NCBI RefSeq assembly: GCF_030445035.2
Contig: NC_080677.1
Coordinates: forward strand, 106,079,513 to 106,143,512
Direction: 5' to 3'
DNA from: Dasypus novemcinctus
Lineage: Eukaryota; Chordata; Mammalia; Cingulata; Dasypodidae
DNA: 64,000 nt
Position numbers and translations under genes: made by a program. The notes beneath the pieces are model-generated. The model did not search any database, had not been told where the DNA came from, and was given only the letters and a program-made list of their open reading frames with translations. Positions 35,296 through 46,883 of the stretch are shown here, in pieces (position 1 is the stretch's first letter; every line of letters begins with the position of its first letter).

Positions 35296-35946
35296 TGCTT
35301 GAAGAGTTCCTCTATTGAGGGCCTTTTAGTGATAAACTATCATATTTTCTACCCCTTGTCTTTCTGTGCTAAGTTCTTTCAATCTATCAACAATTCTCTC
35401 TTCAACTGTTTAACCAATCCATTAATTTTTAAAAATTTCAACAAACATTTTTCCATTTTCAAAGTTTTATTTGGTTCCTTTTCAACTCATCCTGCTTATT
35501 TTGGGTAATTTCTTTTTGCTTTCTCATTTCTATGAGATACCATATTATTTCTTTAAATATTTCATTCATAATCATTTGATATTCTCTATCTGATCATTCA
35601 TCAAGGGTCTAAATCCCATGCTTATTGTTTCTGCTGATTCTCCTCATACTGGCTTTTTTCTCTGTTTTCTACTAGGGATTGCTGGTAAAACCAGATTTGT
35701 GAGTTTATGTCTGCTTGATCTTAATCTGTGGGAATGCTGAGGGCCTGACGTCTTCCTCTAAGGCAGGTTTTCTCTTGCTTCTGCTGGGAATCCGGTGGTG
35801 CTAGTCCTGGAGCTACCTTATCCCTTTCCAGGGTCTGAACTTCTCTGAGAGTCTCAGGTTCCGTTCATTCACCTTGGATTGGCCAAAACATTAGTCTCCT
35901 GATGGCATCTGCTTACTGCTCCCTACATCTCCTACTCATGGTTGAA
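35296..35946. other. Unassigned, probably an old repeat
   Basis: ATTTCATTCATAATCATTTGAT and TGTTTCTGCTGATTCTC read like a mammal-wide repeat, but I cannot name it. No gene. Confidence 0.35.
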
Positions 35947-36366
35947 CAAACTTGTAGCTGAGTGTGAGGGTTTCGTCCTCGCTCAGGCCCAAGAGTCGGG
36001 GGGGCTTGCTCCTGCCAGGCAGCCGGCGGGGGGTGCTCCAAGATGGAGCACCGGTTCTCCAGGCGTGGGGGACGCGCGGTTGAGGAAAAACCACGGAGAC
36101 CGCTTGAGCGCAAGAACAGGTCTGCTTTATTGCGGAAGTACACTTGGTTATATAGGCAGGGAAGGGGGTGGAGTATGAAGGGGAGAGCAGGGCGGAGGGG
36201 CGGCTGCGGATAGGCTAAAACTGGGGGGGCAGACCTCTGGTAATACGCCGTAAGCAGTTACTGGGGAAGAGGGCAGATTGTAGGTTGGTAATATGGGCGG
36301 GACTGGCGGGAAGGGTGGCGGGGGCTGGAAGGGGAGGAGGGGCGGAGAAAGGCGGCAACACAAACT
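35947..36366 (-). repeat. Solo LTR of an endogenous retrovirus, class II-like, with 6-bp TSD
   Basis: The LTR is 35953-36360 (408 bp), from TGTAGCTGAG to GCGGCAACA. Exact CAAACT flanks both ends. On the - strand TATATAA (36148-36154) is followed by AATAAA (36126-36131). The layout matches the LTR at 13503, but the sequence is different, so it is another family. No viral gene is present. Confidence 0.85.
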
Positions 36367-39300
36367 ATTCTCTTTTACACCCTTGGACATTTCCTTCCTT
36401 TCCTATGAACCTAGCACTGCATTTGAAATTGGCATGTTACTCAAGCACATATCATAATATAATCAAAACACTATTTCTGCCACTCACTTTTCCATTAGGC
36501 TTTATTTCTTGGGGATAATGATTCAAAAAATTAGAATGCCATTTTGTATCCAAATTCTAAATCTGGGCTTGACGCAGTAGTCAATTTCCCCCCCCTTACC
36601 CAGTTTGGTTCTGCTTCAGGCAGAAAGCCTACAATGAGAAAGGGGGCTAGCTGACTTCTTCCTTAATTCACGCCCTTGTGCTTCCCTTCTGTCCTTACAA
36701 CTTCCCCTCCCCAGTTAACGTTTTGATGAAGGGTCAAAACAGAAGGATGGCAAAAAAGAAAAGGGACAGAACATTTCTTTCGTCAAATGACAGCCTCGGA
36801 GTTACTATAACTGGGGCCTTTATCCTGCAACTTCTAGGCCCAAGTGGGTGCATTTCTAATCTGAGGGGCCACTGACAATTCCTCCCTCAGTACACTAGTG
36901 GTGCATGACCAGCCTCCATCTTCTGGGAACTCACTCTTTCTAGATGGCAGGATCTAAGAGGAGCTATACTAACTCTCTCTTTCCTGAGTGCCCACATCTA
37001 GTCCCTTGGCCCAACAAACTCAAGGCCAAACTCTCCCCTTGCCTGCCCTAAGAGGGTTAGTCAGCCCTTCTCCTGACCTCTGGATTTCCCAAATCAGAGT
37101 GAGACCCCAGTCCATGCACACCAAAGATCTCCAAAGGGTATCACAGAGCACGCCCCACTAGGCTGGTAATGAAAAAGGAAGTCAGAAAGACTGACGGCAT
37201 AGTACTCTCCAAAGATATCCCTTCACTAAATCCTTTTCCTCTCTTCATGTCCTGACCCCTTTTCATATCCCTGATCTACTAAGTCATGTATCTACTTCTC
37301 AGGATTCTCACACTCTCTTTGGTGTCTATAAACTTAATGTGAATTAACTCATTTAAATTTAATATATGTATAGTAAAATGCCTTAAAAATAGAAATAAAG
37401 CTGCGCTATTTAGTCATACTGAAGGCCCTGAGCCGTGCAGAGTAGGGTACTCACTCGCATAAATCAATGTCGTTTTTGGAATATTGTTATCAAGTATACA
37501 ATAGGGATGGACCTTCCTTCTTTATTATGCATTGTGCCTCATGTAACATGCTGCATGCATATGTCTGAGCCCATTTTTACCTCATTTGGATGCACATGAG
37601 GCCATTTATTCCTCCCGATACACATTGCATAATTATTTTCCACTCTAGTAAATGAATAGCTTAATTAGCACCTTAATTTGATTTTAAAAGCTGAAAAATA
37701 TAAGTAATAGTGCATTATTTTTCGAAAAAAATTCTAACTAATCACACTTAGTGTCTAGTTCATAAATGCAGAAACTATATAAAAAGAAAAAGCAAAAAAA
37801 GAACAAAAACAACATCTACTAAAAGCTATTTTTGACAATTAAGAGGGTTTCTCTTATTTACATTAGAGGAGAAATAATACAAAAGTAACTGAACACATGC
37901 CAGAATAATTAGCAGCTCCTGGCTCATTTAAATTATGTGCACATTGCCATTTTAATGCATTTTTTAAACACCCACTTGCAAACTTATTTTATTCTTAGAA
38001 GAAAATTAACAGCTTTCTACTAGGTACTGCTGGTAAAACCAGACTTGTTTCCTGTTTTCTTGGAAAACACATATCTTCCTGGCTTTATTGACCCACTTTT
38101 AAGAATAATTAAAAAACAATAATAGTACTTTGGATTTATGTGATGTTTCTGTGTGAAGACTGGAGGCATTCTTTCACGTAAGATAATTCTGTAAGAATGC
38201 CATGTTGTTTCTTCGTGCACACTATACAATGTGGTTCTAAGGATCGTCTAATAATTAATAATAGGAAGACTGAAGCTGTGATTTTCTTTTTCCAAGAAAA
38301 TACTCAAGTGACTCCCTAAAAACAAATTTAGGGCATGGATTTTATGCATTTTCTGCTAAATTTAAAGTCCCTGATGATTAGTCAGTCACAAAGTGGTGAT
38401 TAGCAAGAAGGGCATTTATAAGCATGTTTTGTGTCCAGGGAGATAAAAACAAGGAGCAAAGAAAGGAAATGGCCACTTTTCTTTTTGAAGACATAAACTG
38501 CAGAAAATTAGGCCTAAAAGCTGAAAAACACAGACCAACAAAATCCTTATCATTAAAATGTTATATGCAGTTCAGCTAGGGATTATATATGCCTCGTTCA
38601 GACTTCAGAATTACATGGAAAACATAAGCACAACCTGTTTACTTCTATCTGGGCCTGATCCGCTCAGGGCCCCACTAGGTGCTATAGGAGGATACAAAGA
38701 TAATTAAAGACACGGTCCAAGCCCTCCAGAGGCTTCCACTCTAGGAAGAGACATGGCTGATGCAGAAGTAATTATTATATAAAGAGTTAGAAATTCCCTA
38801 AGAGGGAATCAGACAAAGTGCTGAGAAAATTCAGAGAAGAAAGCCATTACTTCCAAAAGGAGGAACGGGGGAAGGCAAGTAACCCCCTCCAACCATATGG
38901 CCAGTTAAAGTTATGTAAGTGCATGGACCTCAAGAAGGACCCTCTCAGGCTAAAGTGAACATCTGTCACACTCAGTCACTGGGCAGGAATACAGTCTCCA
39001 ATTTATTCATACAAGCTCTGTTTGCATAAACTACACAAAAATAAAATAATAAGGGTACACCTAACACCAAAAAAAAAAAATGTCCATAAGCAACAGAAAA
39101 TGGGAAAAGGTCAGAAAATACGATCAGGTTATCCAAAAGAGCAAAGGTAGACATGGTAGTAGAGGCATTAGCCTCTCACATGATATTTTTATCTCAGGCC
39201 TCTTTAGCTCTAGAACCAAGTTTTAACTATTTTTGAAGGTGTGATCTGGTCCCAGCAGATCTGGACCTGAAGTGTATGGAGCTGTCATATGGGAAGAAGT

Positions 39301-40815
39301 ATGCATGTTCATGTGACACTCTATGCATCTCTCTGATTCTGAGAATGGGGAACAACTAGCACAAAAGTTGAGACCAACTAAATGGAGGAAACTACACTGT
39401 TACTAAATGTCCAAAAAGACTGACATTTTCCACCTTCCATTTGTATCTTCATTTCCATCTTTGCTTTCAAAGAAAAAAGATTCATCATAATAGTACCAGC
39501 AGTCTTTATTTCTGGAGGCTTACTCCCTAAATTTGGTGACCTATAATTGCGAGGGCAGGATACATCATCTCCTATAAATCCTTGAAATCATTCATTCATC
39601 ATTTTCAAGATGTGTGTGCAGTAATAATATTGTCATTATTTGATCACATTTTTACAAGAAAATAACATGTATAAAATATTCTCTTTAAGACAACTAATTT
39701 TTGCAAAAGTATAAAGATGTGATGATGTATTTTAAAATAGCACATGTAGCTACTAGTTCATGAGCTGACTTAGTTTGACATGTGAAAATTAAACAACATT
39801 AAATTTTTGACCCATGTATGTAATTCCATTGATTTGAGTAAAGTCCGTCTTCGAGGAGCAAGGGTAGAATCACTTCATAATTATCTTTACCAAATCAGTT
39901 GCTATATTTATTGCAAAAGCTACTTCATTCTCCTTACTGACTTTTTGAAACCTAGAGTACATACATTATATTCTTCTGACTTGGTTCCTTCCATATGCAG
40001 AGTATGAAATCCATCATGAAAACTGTAATATACAATAACCAGAACATGGATTTTTCTGAATCAGTGACAGTGAACACTCCTTAATATTTCAGAGGTAGTA
40101 CAAGTTTATACTTGTTTCTTTAGTGTAAAACCTGGAGTGCAGAGAAAAACATCTGATTCCCCCTTCTACCCATCTGTTATTACCATGTGGCCGCAATACT
40201 GATCACCCTCATCTTTTTTGCCCTGTTCATTCAAGATACTGGTTTTAAGCTTTTACAGACTTTTCTCTAATCCCTTTCCAAAATTCACTCCACTGCTTGC
40301 CTCAGCAGTACTCTCTAGCCATGGTCCAACAATATGACATAGAACCTAATTAGATCCTCAGCCACTGAAAGGGCACTTCCACTTCCAAAACCAGAAGAAT
40401 AGACAAAGAAACAACCAGGAACAAGAAAATTAAACGAGTTCACAGAGCCCTTTTCTAATATACCACGAGTTAAAATTACTGAAACCCATAGCAAGATAAA
40501 TTTAGCAGGATGTCAGAGAATTTTCTATCATTATTTTCCATAAAGTCTGGTATTCCTTTTATATATATATGTATATATATATATATACATATACATGAAT
40601 AAGAGCCCAGAACTCTGCTTAGGGGAATAATAAATGTTTTAGATTTCTTTTTGCCATTGAAACCCACCATCAGGCAGTTTGTCTGCAAAGTAGATATCTA
40701 TTTTAGCACCTTTGCTAGTCTTGCTAAACTAGTGACACCATGAATACAATCTTTAGGAGCCACAGACATTGAAATTAGGTCATGCCACCCATTTTCTTCT
40801 ATTAAAAGAATTTAT
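36367..40815. other. Long repeat-poor non-coding stretch; L2 scrap 38650-38920; TA tract 40556-40590
   Basis: No SINE, LTR or L1 is visible over about 4 kb, unlike the rest of the window. 37560-38000 is AT-rich with CTTAATTAGC, ATAATTAGCAGCTCC and CATTTAAATTATG, the kind of homeodomain-site-rich text seen in conserved enhancers. GGATACAAAGATAATT and CCAAGCCCTCCAGAGGCTTC at 38690 look like antisense L2. No open frame above 80 codons is credible. Confidence 0.45.
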
Positions 40816-41140
40816 TCCTTCCACAAAAATTAACTCAGAGTGGATCATGGACTTAAACATAAAACATGAAACTCTAAAACTTCTAGGAAGAAAAAAAAAA
40901 AATACAGGAGAAAATCGTTGGGGTCTAGGACTAGGCAAAAGTTCTTTGACTTGACACACATAAAAACACATGATCCAAAAAGAAAAACCTGATACATCAT
41001 AACTCATCAAATTAAAAACTTTGCTTGTGAAAGACCATGTGAGGAGAATAAAGAGACAAGCAACAGACTGAGAGAAAATATTGCAAACCACATATCTGAC
41101 AAAGGCCTAGTATCTAGAAAACATAAAGAACTCTCAGAAT

Positions 41141-41687
41141 TCAACAGTATGGAAGTGGATATGGCTCAAGTGATAGGACTTCTGCCTACCATATGGGAGG
41201 ACTTGGGTTTGATCCCTGGGGCCTCCTGGTATAAAAGAAGAGAAAGCATGCCTGTGCAGGCAGCCAGTGCCTGTGCGGTGAGCCAGTGCCCACACGGCAA
41301 GCCAGTGCCCACACCTCGCCATGCAGTGAGCCAAGTGCCTGCGCAGTAAGCCGACTACCTGCGCAGTAAGCCAGTGCCCACGCAAGTGAGTCACACAGCG
41401 AGATGGTGATGTAACAAAAGAGAGATGAAGGGGAGAGTTAAGGTGAAGTCCAGCAGAAACCAGGAAGTGAGGTGGCACAGCTGACAGGGTATCTCTCTCC
41501 ACATCTGAGTTCCCCAGGATCCAGTCCTGGTGAATCCTAGAGGAGAAAAAATGAGAGGAGAAGACAGAGAGAGAGGTAGATATGGAGGATCACATGGTGA
41601 ATGGACACAGACAGCAAAAACAGCAGGGTGGGGGGAGGGAAAAGGGGAAGGGAGAAATAAATAAATATTTTTTTAAAAGTCAACAGT
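41141..41687 (+). repeat. Long DAS-type SINE with tandem body and TSD
   Basis: The SINE is 41149-41679. The head (GGATATGGCTCAAGTGATAG, GGTTTGATCCCTGG) precedes about seven units on AGCCAGTGCCCACAC, fewer than in the copy at 2651. The TSD is TCAACAGT at 41141-41148 and 41680-41687. Confidence 0.9.
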
Positions 41688-41974
41688 GAAAAAGGAGCAA
41701 TCCATTAGAAAATGGGCAAAAGATGTAAACAGATATTTCAAGAGGATATACAGGTGGTAAATAAGCACATTAAAAGATGTTCAACATCATTAGCCATCAA
41801 GGAAATGCATATTAAAACCAACCACTATGAGATATCGCTACGCATCTATCAAAATGTCTAAAATGAAAAGTGGTAACAACCATCAGATACTGGTGAGGAT
41901 GCATAGAAAATGTACCACTCAGACATTACTGGAGGAACTGTAAAATGGTATGGTCCCTGGAAAACTGTTGGCAG

Positions 41975-42678
41975 TGTGGGAGGTAGAAATGGCCCCCCAC
42001 AATGATATCATGTCCTAATCTCCAGACCTGTAAATAGGCAAGAGGGACTTTGCCTATATGATTAAATTAAGGATCTTGAGATGGGGTGATTCTCCTGGAT
42101 TTTCTGGATGTGCCCAAGTTAATCACAATAAAAAAGAGAGGCAGTAGGTCAGAGAGAAGAGAAGAGAAGATGCTACAAAACAGACTTTGCATCTGTGGTC
42201 TCAGAACCACTCTGGGTTAATGGTGCACTTGAGCACATCAGACTTGCAGAAAAAGCATACTCCAGAGGAAACTGAGGCATACTGCTCAAGGGCCAGCAGT
42301 TCCATGTGTTGTTTTCCTCTCATAGGTCCTGGGTACTGTTGCCACAGTGGTGATAACTTTGCCATGTCATTATCAACCAACAGTAAGAGAAGCTTTGCAG
42401 TTGAGATATTGTTTAGCAGATGAATCATTTCTGTTGGACACTAAGTACTGCAACAAGTTTTAAAAAAAAACTGACTTTGAGGATGGAGGAAGGGGTCAGA
42501 CAGGTCTAGAAGCTGGAAGAGCAAAGAAACAGATTCTTCCCTGGAATCTCCAAACAAAACCAGCCCTGCTGACTCCTTGTAAGGCTCATTCCAGACTTTT
42601 GACATCCAGAACTGTCCAAGAATAAATGTGGGCTGTCTGAAGCCACTAAGTCTGCAGTAGGAAGAGGAAAATGATATA
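41975..42678 (+). repeat. MLT1-type LTR inside L1, itself interrupted
   Basis: The text TGTGGGAGGTAGAAATGG, CAAGAGGGACTTTGCCTATA, GATGGAGGAAGGGGTCAGAC and CAGAACTGTCCAAGAATAAA follows an MLT1 LTR. L1 sequence resumes after it. A separate A-tailed segment (42190-42472) is inserted in the middle. Confidence 0.75.
42190..42472 (+). mobile_element. Unidentified A-tailed retroposed segment
   Basis: This 283-bp segment has nothing in common with the surrounding LTR. It ends in a run of nine A and is flanked by GACTTTG at 42183-42189 and 42473-42479. It therefore looks like an mRNA-derived insertion made by L1. A 78-codon frame runs on + but I cannot match it to a protein. The source RNA is unknown. 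Confidence 0.6.
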
Positions 42679-42718
42679 CGCAATTTCTACAAAGCTAAAC
42701 ATGCAAACTACCACATGA

Positions 42719-42806
42719 CCATTTCTCAATTGAGGAGACTGAGCCATGGAGAATGCAAGGACTCAAAGTCATAATGGAAAAGTTTGAATTTGGACTTGAC
42801 CCAAAT
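42719..42806 (-). repeat. 88-bp exact inverted copy of a MIR segment inside L1
   Basis: This stretch is the exact reverse complement of 43539-43626. The L1 around it reads normally up to CACATGACC and again from GCACACTCTTTGG, so the copy replaced or was added at about 7 bp of L1. It is not a retroposed copy: there is no A tail and no TSD. Confidence 0.95.
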
Positions 42807-43499
42807 GCACACTCTTTGGCATTTATTCCAGAGAAATAAAAACTTAGGTTCACACAAAAAGCTGTAAACAAATGTTCACTGCAGCTTTCTTCTTAATAAA
42901 CAAAACTGGGAAGTAGCTAAGATGTGCTTCAACAGGTGAATGAGTAAACGAACAGTGGAAGATACACACTGCAGAATTCTATGTAGCAATAAGTTGATTC
43001 AACTATTGATAAACATGACTTGAGTGAATCTCAAGGGAATTATGTTGAGAAGCCAATCTGAAAAGCTGACATTTTGTATAATTCCACTATATAATATTCC
43101 TTAAAAGACAAAATTATAGAAATAAAAAAAAAAGATTAGTGGTTGCTAGGGTTAGGGACAGAAGGTGGGACAGGAGGGAGGGGGTGAGTATGGTAATAAA
43201 AGGCATCCTTGTGGTGATAGAATTCCTTGGTATCTTGACTTAGTGGTGTATACACGAACCTACACATGTAAAGAACCAAATACACACACACACAAATGTG
43301 TACAAACAAAATTATGCAAATCTCAATAAGATAGGTAGATTGTACCAATGTCAATATCTTATTTGTGATATTGTACTATAGTTTGGCAAGATGCTACCAT
43401 TGGGGGAAACTGGAGAAAGCATAATGCTTTTATTTTTGCCATGTATATATTTCTAAATGCCCTACTCTTCATGTAATGCTTCACCTCTACTACATACAG

Positions 43500-44172
43500 T
43501 AGAATGGTGGTTGAGGTGTCAGGCACTGGAATCAGATTATTTGGGTCAAGTCCAAATTCAAACTTTTCCATTATGACTTTGAGTCCTTGCATTCTCCATG
43601 GCTCAGTCTCCTCAATTGAGAAATGGGGTGCGTCTTAGTTTCCTAGTGCTGATGTTACAAAGTACCACAAATTGGGTGGCTGAAAACAACAGAAATTCAT
43701 TATCTCACAGTTCTGGAGGCTAGAAGTCTGAAATCAAAGCATTGGCAGGGCTCTGTTGCCTCTGAAGTATATTGATTGTAGAGGTAGCTTGTCATAAATC
43801 CATGATATTCGTTGGCCTGTGACAAACTCAATCTGTGCCTCCATCACATGGCTGCTTTCTCTTACTGTCTGTCTCGAAGGAGAGGAATATCCAAATTTCT
43901 TCTCCTTATAAGGATACCAGTCATATTGTATTAAGGTTCAAAGCCTCATCACAACTAATAACATCCTCAAAGATCCTATTTCAAAATAGGATCACATTCA
44001 CAAGACCAAGGGTTAAAACTTGAACATGTATTTTGGGGGGGACACAATTCAATTCATAACAAGATAAAAAATACCTAAAAGAGTCACTGTGATAATTAAA
44101 TAAGTTGGTGTGTACATATAAAGACTTGACCCAGAGTCTTACACATAATAAGCACTCAATAAATAAGACTTA
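43500..44172 (+). repeat. MIR SINE split by an LTR
   Basis: The left half 43500-43627 (GGTGTCAGGCACTGGAATCA, CTCAGTCTCCTCAATTGAGA) and the right half 44063-44172 (CACTGTGATAATTAAATAAG, CATAATAAGCACTCAATAAA) join into one MIR. Confidence 0.8.
43629..44062 (-). repeat. MLT1-type solo LTR, antisense
   Basis: On +: CGTCTTAGTTTCCTAGTGCT, GGTGGCTGAAAACAACAGAA, CTCACAGTTCTGGAGGCTAG, CTTATAAGGATACCAGTCAT and GGACACAATTCAATTCATAA, the full antisense MLT1 order. It sits inside the MIR. Confidence 0.9.
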
Positions 44173-44649
44173 ATAAATTACATGCCATTATTCATGTTAC
44201 CTCATCACCACTAGAGCATATACTACAATTGCAAACAGACAGGATCCACAAATCTAAGTGGAGAAACCACAGGATGCTGACCATACCTTGATGAGGAGGC
44301 ATCCATCCTTCAGATGGCACAGATGGGACCCCTTGTTACCAGTCAAATGACTCATTCCTAAAAAGCTCCTTAATGCTCCCTACTAAGAAGCTGCTTACCG
44401 CTCTCCCATATTCTCAATACCCATTCCCTACATCCCTATGATACAAAGCAACATCTTGGGTTAAACTGAATTCAAACTACCCCCAAGTAAACAACTGGTT
44501 GTGTTCCCACATTTCATTTGTCACTATGTTGGCTGTAACTTAGTTTGTAATGATAGAAAAGGCAAAAGAGTATGACTTTGAAGGTAGAAAAAGAGGTGAA
44601 ATTTTTTTTTCTTTTTTTTTTATTCTAATTGTCAACGTCAGGAGCCCTG
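44173..44649. other. No recognised gene or repeat
   Basis: Nothing supported except a T-rich tract near 44600. Confidence 0.4.
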
Positions 44650-45560
44650 AATGGCTTTCATGTTCACCAAGGTTTGGAGTAGTGTCCTAAAGTTTTCTCT
44701 GTTGCACTCGACAATACTTTACACCCAGGACTCTCCTGTGTTCTTTGTCCCTGTCAATGGCTTTACTCTCCTCCCTATGAACCAAGCCAGAAACTCCACT
44801 CTCTTCTTCACCTCCTATTTCCAACCAGTTTCCAAGTACTATCTACTTCATCCATGGCTAGATAACCCAGTAGGAAGATAAAGCAACTTTTTAGGAGCAC
44901 TGGTGAAGCAAAGGCTCCAAAAACATGAAAATAAAATTTAAAAGAACTTGATATTTGATGTTCCTATTAAAACATCAACTATCACGGGAAAAATCCAAAA
45001 TTTATAGGGTTTTCTTATACTTATTTTACATTTCAGTGCTGTTTTAATTTTGAGCAATATAAGAAGACTGGAAGACACCTTTAGCTTGTCAATGCTTAGG
45101 GTTGTTAAGCTTCCTAATCCAACCCTAATTTCACCCTAAGGTATCTTCCAATCCTCACTGTTCTCCTCCATCCAACTATCACTGCCCAAGTTCAGGCTCT
45201 GTCTTACCATTCACATGGCCTCCTTTAAAACTGCAGCTCCTGACTATAGACTCTCTTCCTTCTAATCAGACCTTGACTGCCTGAATTATCTTTCCGGAAG
45301 ACAGATCTATTGACATCAATCCCTTCCTAGAAAGACTCATGATTTCCCATATAGCCAGGCCCAGATTCCTTAGCATAAATACCAAGGCTCTCTGAGAGCT
45401 GAACCAAAACTACCTTTTGAGCCTTATAACTTCATGATATGCTAACCTTGATACCCCATGCCTATTTCCAAGAACAACTCCACCCCAGTCATTGGCTTGT
45501 GCTCCAAAGGGAACAGGGCAATATTAATTGCTCTGCCACTCACAGCTGGCCTTTGACCTG
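44650..45560 (+). repeat. L2 LINE relic
   Basis: Phrases ACCAAGCCAGAAACTCCACT, CCAAGTTCAGGCTCTGTCTT, ATAGCCAGGCCCAGATTCCT and TACCAAGGCTCTCTGAG follow L2 in sense order. It is very diverged. Confidence 0.6.
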
Positions 45561-46663
45561 TATGGCACAATTTGATCTCTCTTTGTGCCTCCAGATTTTG
45601 GCCTTTTGGCTCGTAATCACAATTTGGGCACTGCTTTCACAACTTCTGGTGAGTAAAGGGATTTTCCAATACCGTGACAGCAAAATTTCTGATACCGAGC
45701 AAGCACTATTTTAACTTTTAATTTTAAAACCTGTCTTCAGCCTTCACCTGCCAGACTTCTGGCTTCTATCGGTTCAGCCATTAGCAGTAAGGATAACTCA
45801 GTGAGACAGAAAGCCACCTCCAAAAAGTTACCTCAGAATGCACTATGGTGACAATTAGCATCTACCTTGCATGCTAATGGAAGTAGCTTCCTTACTCTCT
45901 TAGTCATTATGACTAAGCTGTAACCATGCACAAATTCTTCTAACTGCTAAGGAAGTCAATATTATCTCTTTGTTATAACTGGGGAAACTGAGTCCTGGAA
46001 ATGAGGATTATTTTCCCTGGTACCAACTACCTGAATCCAAGTTTCCATCCTTTCAGATAGAATTTTTGCTCAAAAGAGCAGTTGGTCATAACTAGGAAGC
46101 CAGGCAGCAAAACGCTAAATTCCTGACTGGACTACAGAATGGGTGGCAGGTGCAGGTTCTCAGGGGCATATTGTCTCTGCTCTTGAACGTGACTCAGTGT
46201 CATCTACTCTCCTCGCCTGTGCTTCCACCAGACAGTTAACTTACACTGTGAGCAACTCTGTCAGGTCTATAACAAAAAAAAGCCTGAAAGAAATTAAACT
46301 GGGCCAAAAAGAATTCAGTCTGCAAGCTCATCCTCATTTGATTAAAAGTTTAATATCCAAATCACCACTTTGGGTAATAGTCTCAAAAAACAGCACCCTG
46401 TTAAGATGTGTTATCTCTGTTCCAGCCTCTAACAACATGTGTTTTAGGAGACTGTTAGCAGTCTCTCCAAAGAACAGGAATGGACCAACAGCTTAGCCCA
46501 CACTTACTACTTTCCAGGATACCCGAATCCCACAAAACAATGGGGCCCAGACTCTGCAATGCCTACACCTGAGGCAAGAAGAATGGAACACTATTATAGA
46601 GCAGTTGCATCTCTTAAATCAGCATATTTTTTTTCAAAGAAACAGTGGAAACTGATAAAAGGG
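45561..46663. other. No recognised gene or repeat
   Basis: A 117-codon frame at 46143-46496 has no domain I recognise and no exon context. Confidence 0.4.
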
Positions 46664-46883
46664 TAAATGTAGCATTTTTTTTTTTTAGGTACCAGGGCCA
46701 GGGATTGAACCCTGGACCTTTTATGTGGGAACCACTGAGCTCCCTTGAGTTGGTTTTTTCATTTGTTTGCTTGTTGTTGTTTTCTGTTTGTTTTTAGGAA
46801 GCACCCAGGACCCAAGCCGGAACCTCCCATGGGGGAAGCAGGCACTCAACCGCTTGAGTCACATCTGCTCCCTAAATGTAGCA
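46664..46883 (-). repeat. Dimeric DAS-type SINE with perfect 11-bp TSD, antisense
   Basis: The SINE is 46675-46872. TAAATGTAGCA lies on both sides. On the - strand head 1, an A-rich linker with CAAATGAAAAAACCAACTC and a partial head 2 match the dimers at 10023 and 16774. A single TSD around both heads shows they inserted as one unit. Confidence 0.9.

Larger units (their letters stand above)
40820..43430 (+). repeat. Old L1, ORF2 end and 3' UTR, with nested insertions
   Basis: ATTAACTCAGAGTGGATCAT, AATGGGCAAAAGATGTAAAC, AAATAAAAACTTAGGTTCAC and GTATCTTGACTTAGTGGTG follow the L1 ORF2 end and 3' UTR. It is interrupted by a SINE, an MLT1-type LTR and an 88-bp templated insertion, and decayed in between. 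Confidence 0.85.

Noticed and set aside
42187-42423. 78-codon frame as a gene
   Set aside because: It lies in a retroposed A-tailed segment with no promoter of its own, and I cannot match the protein.
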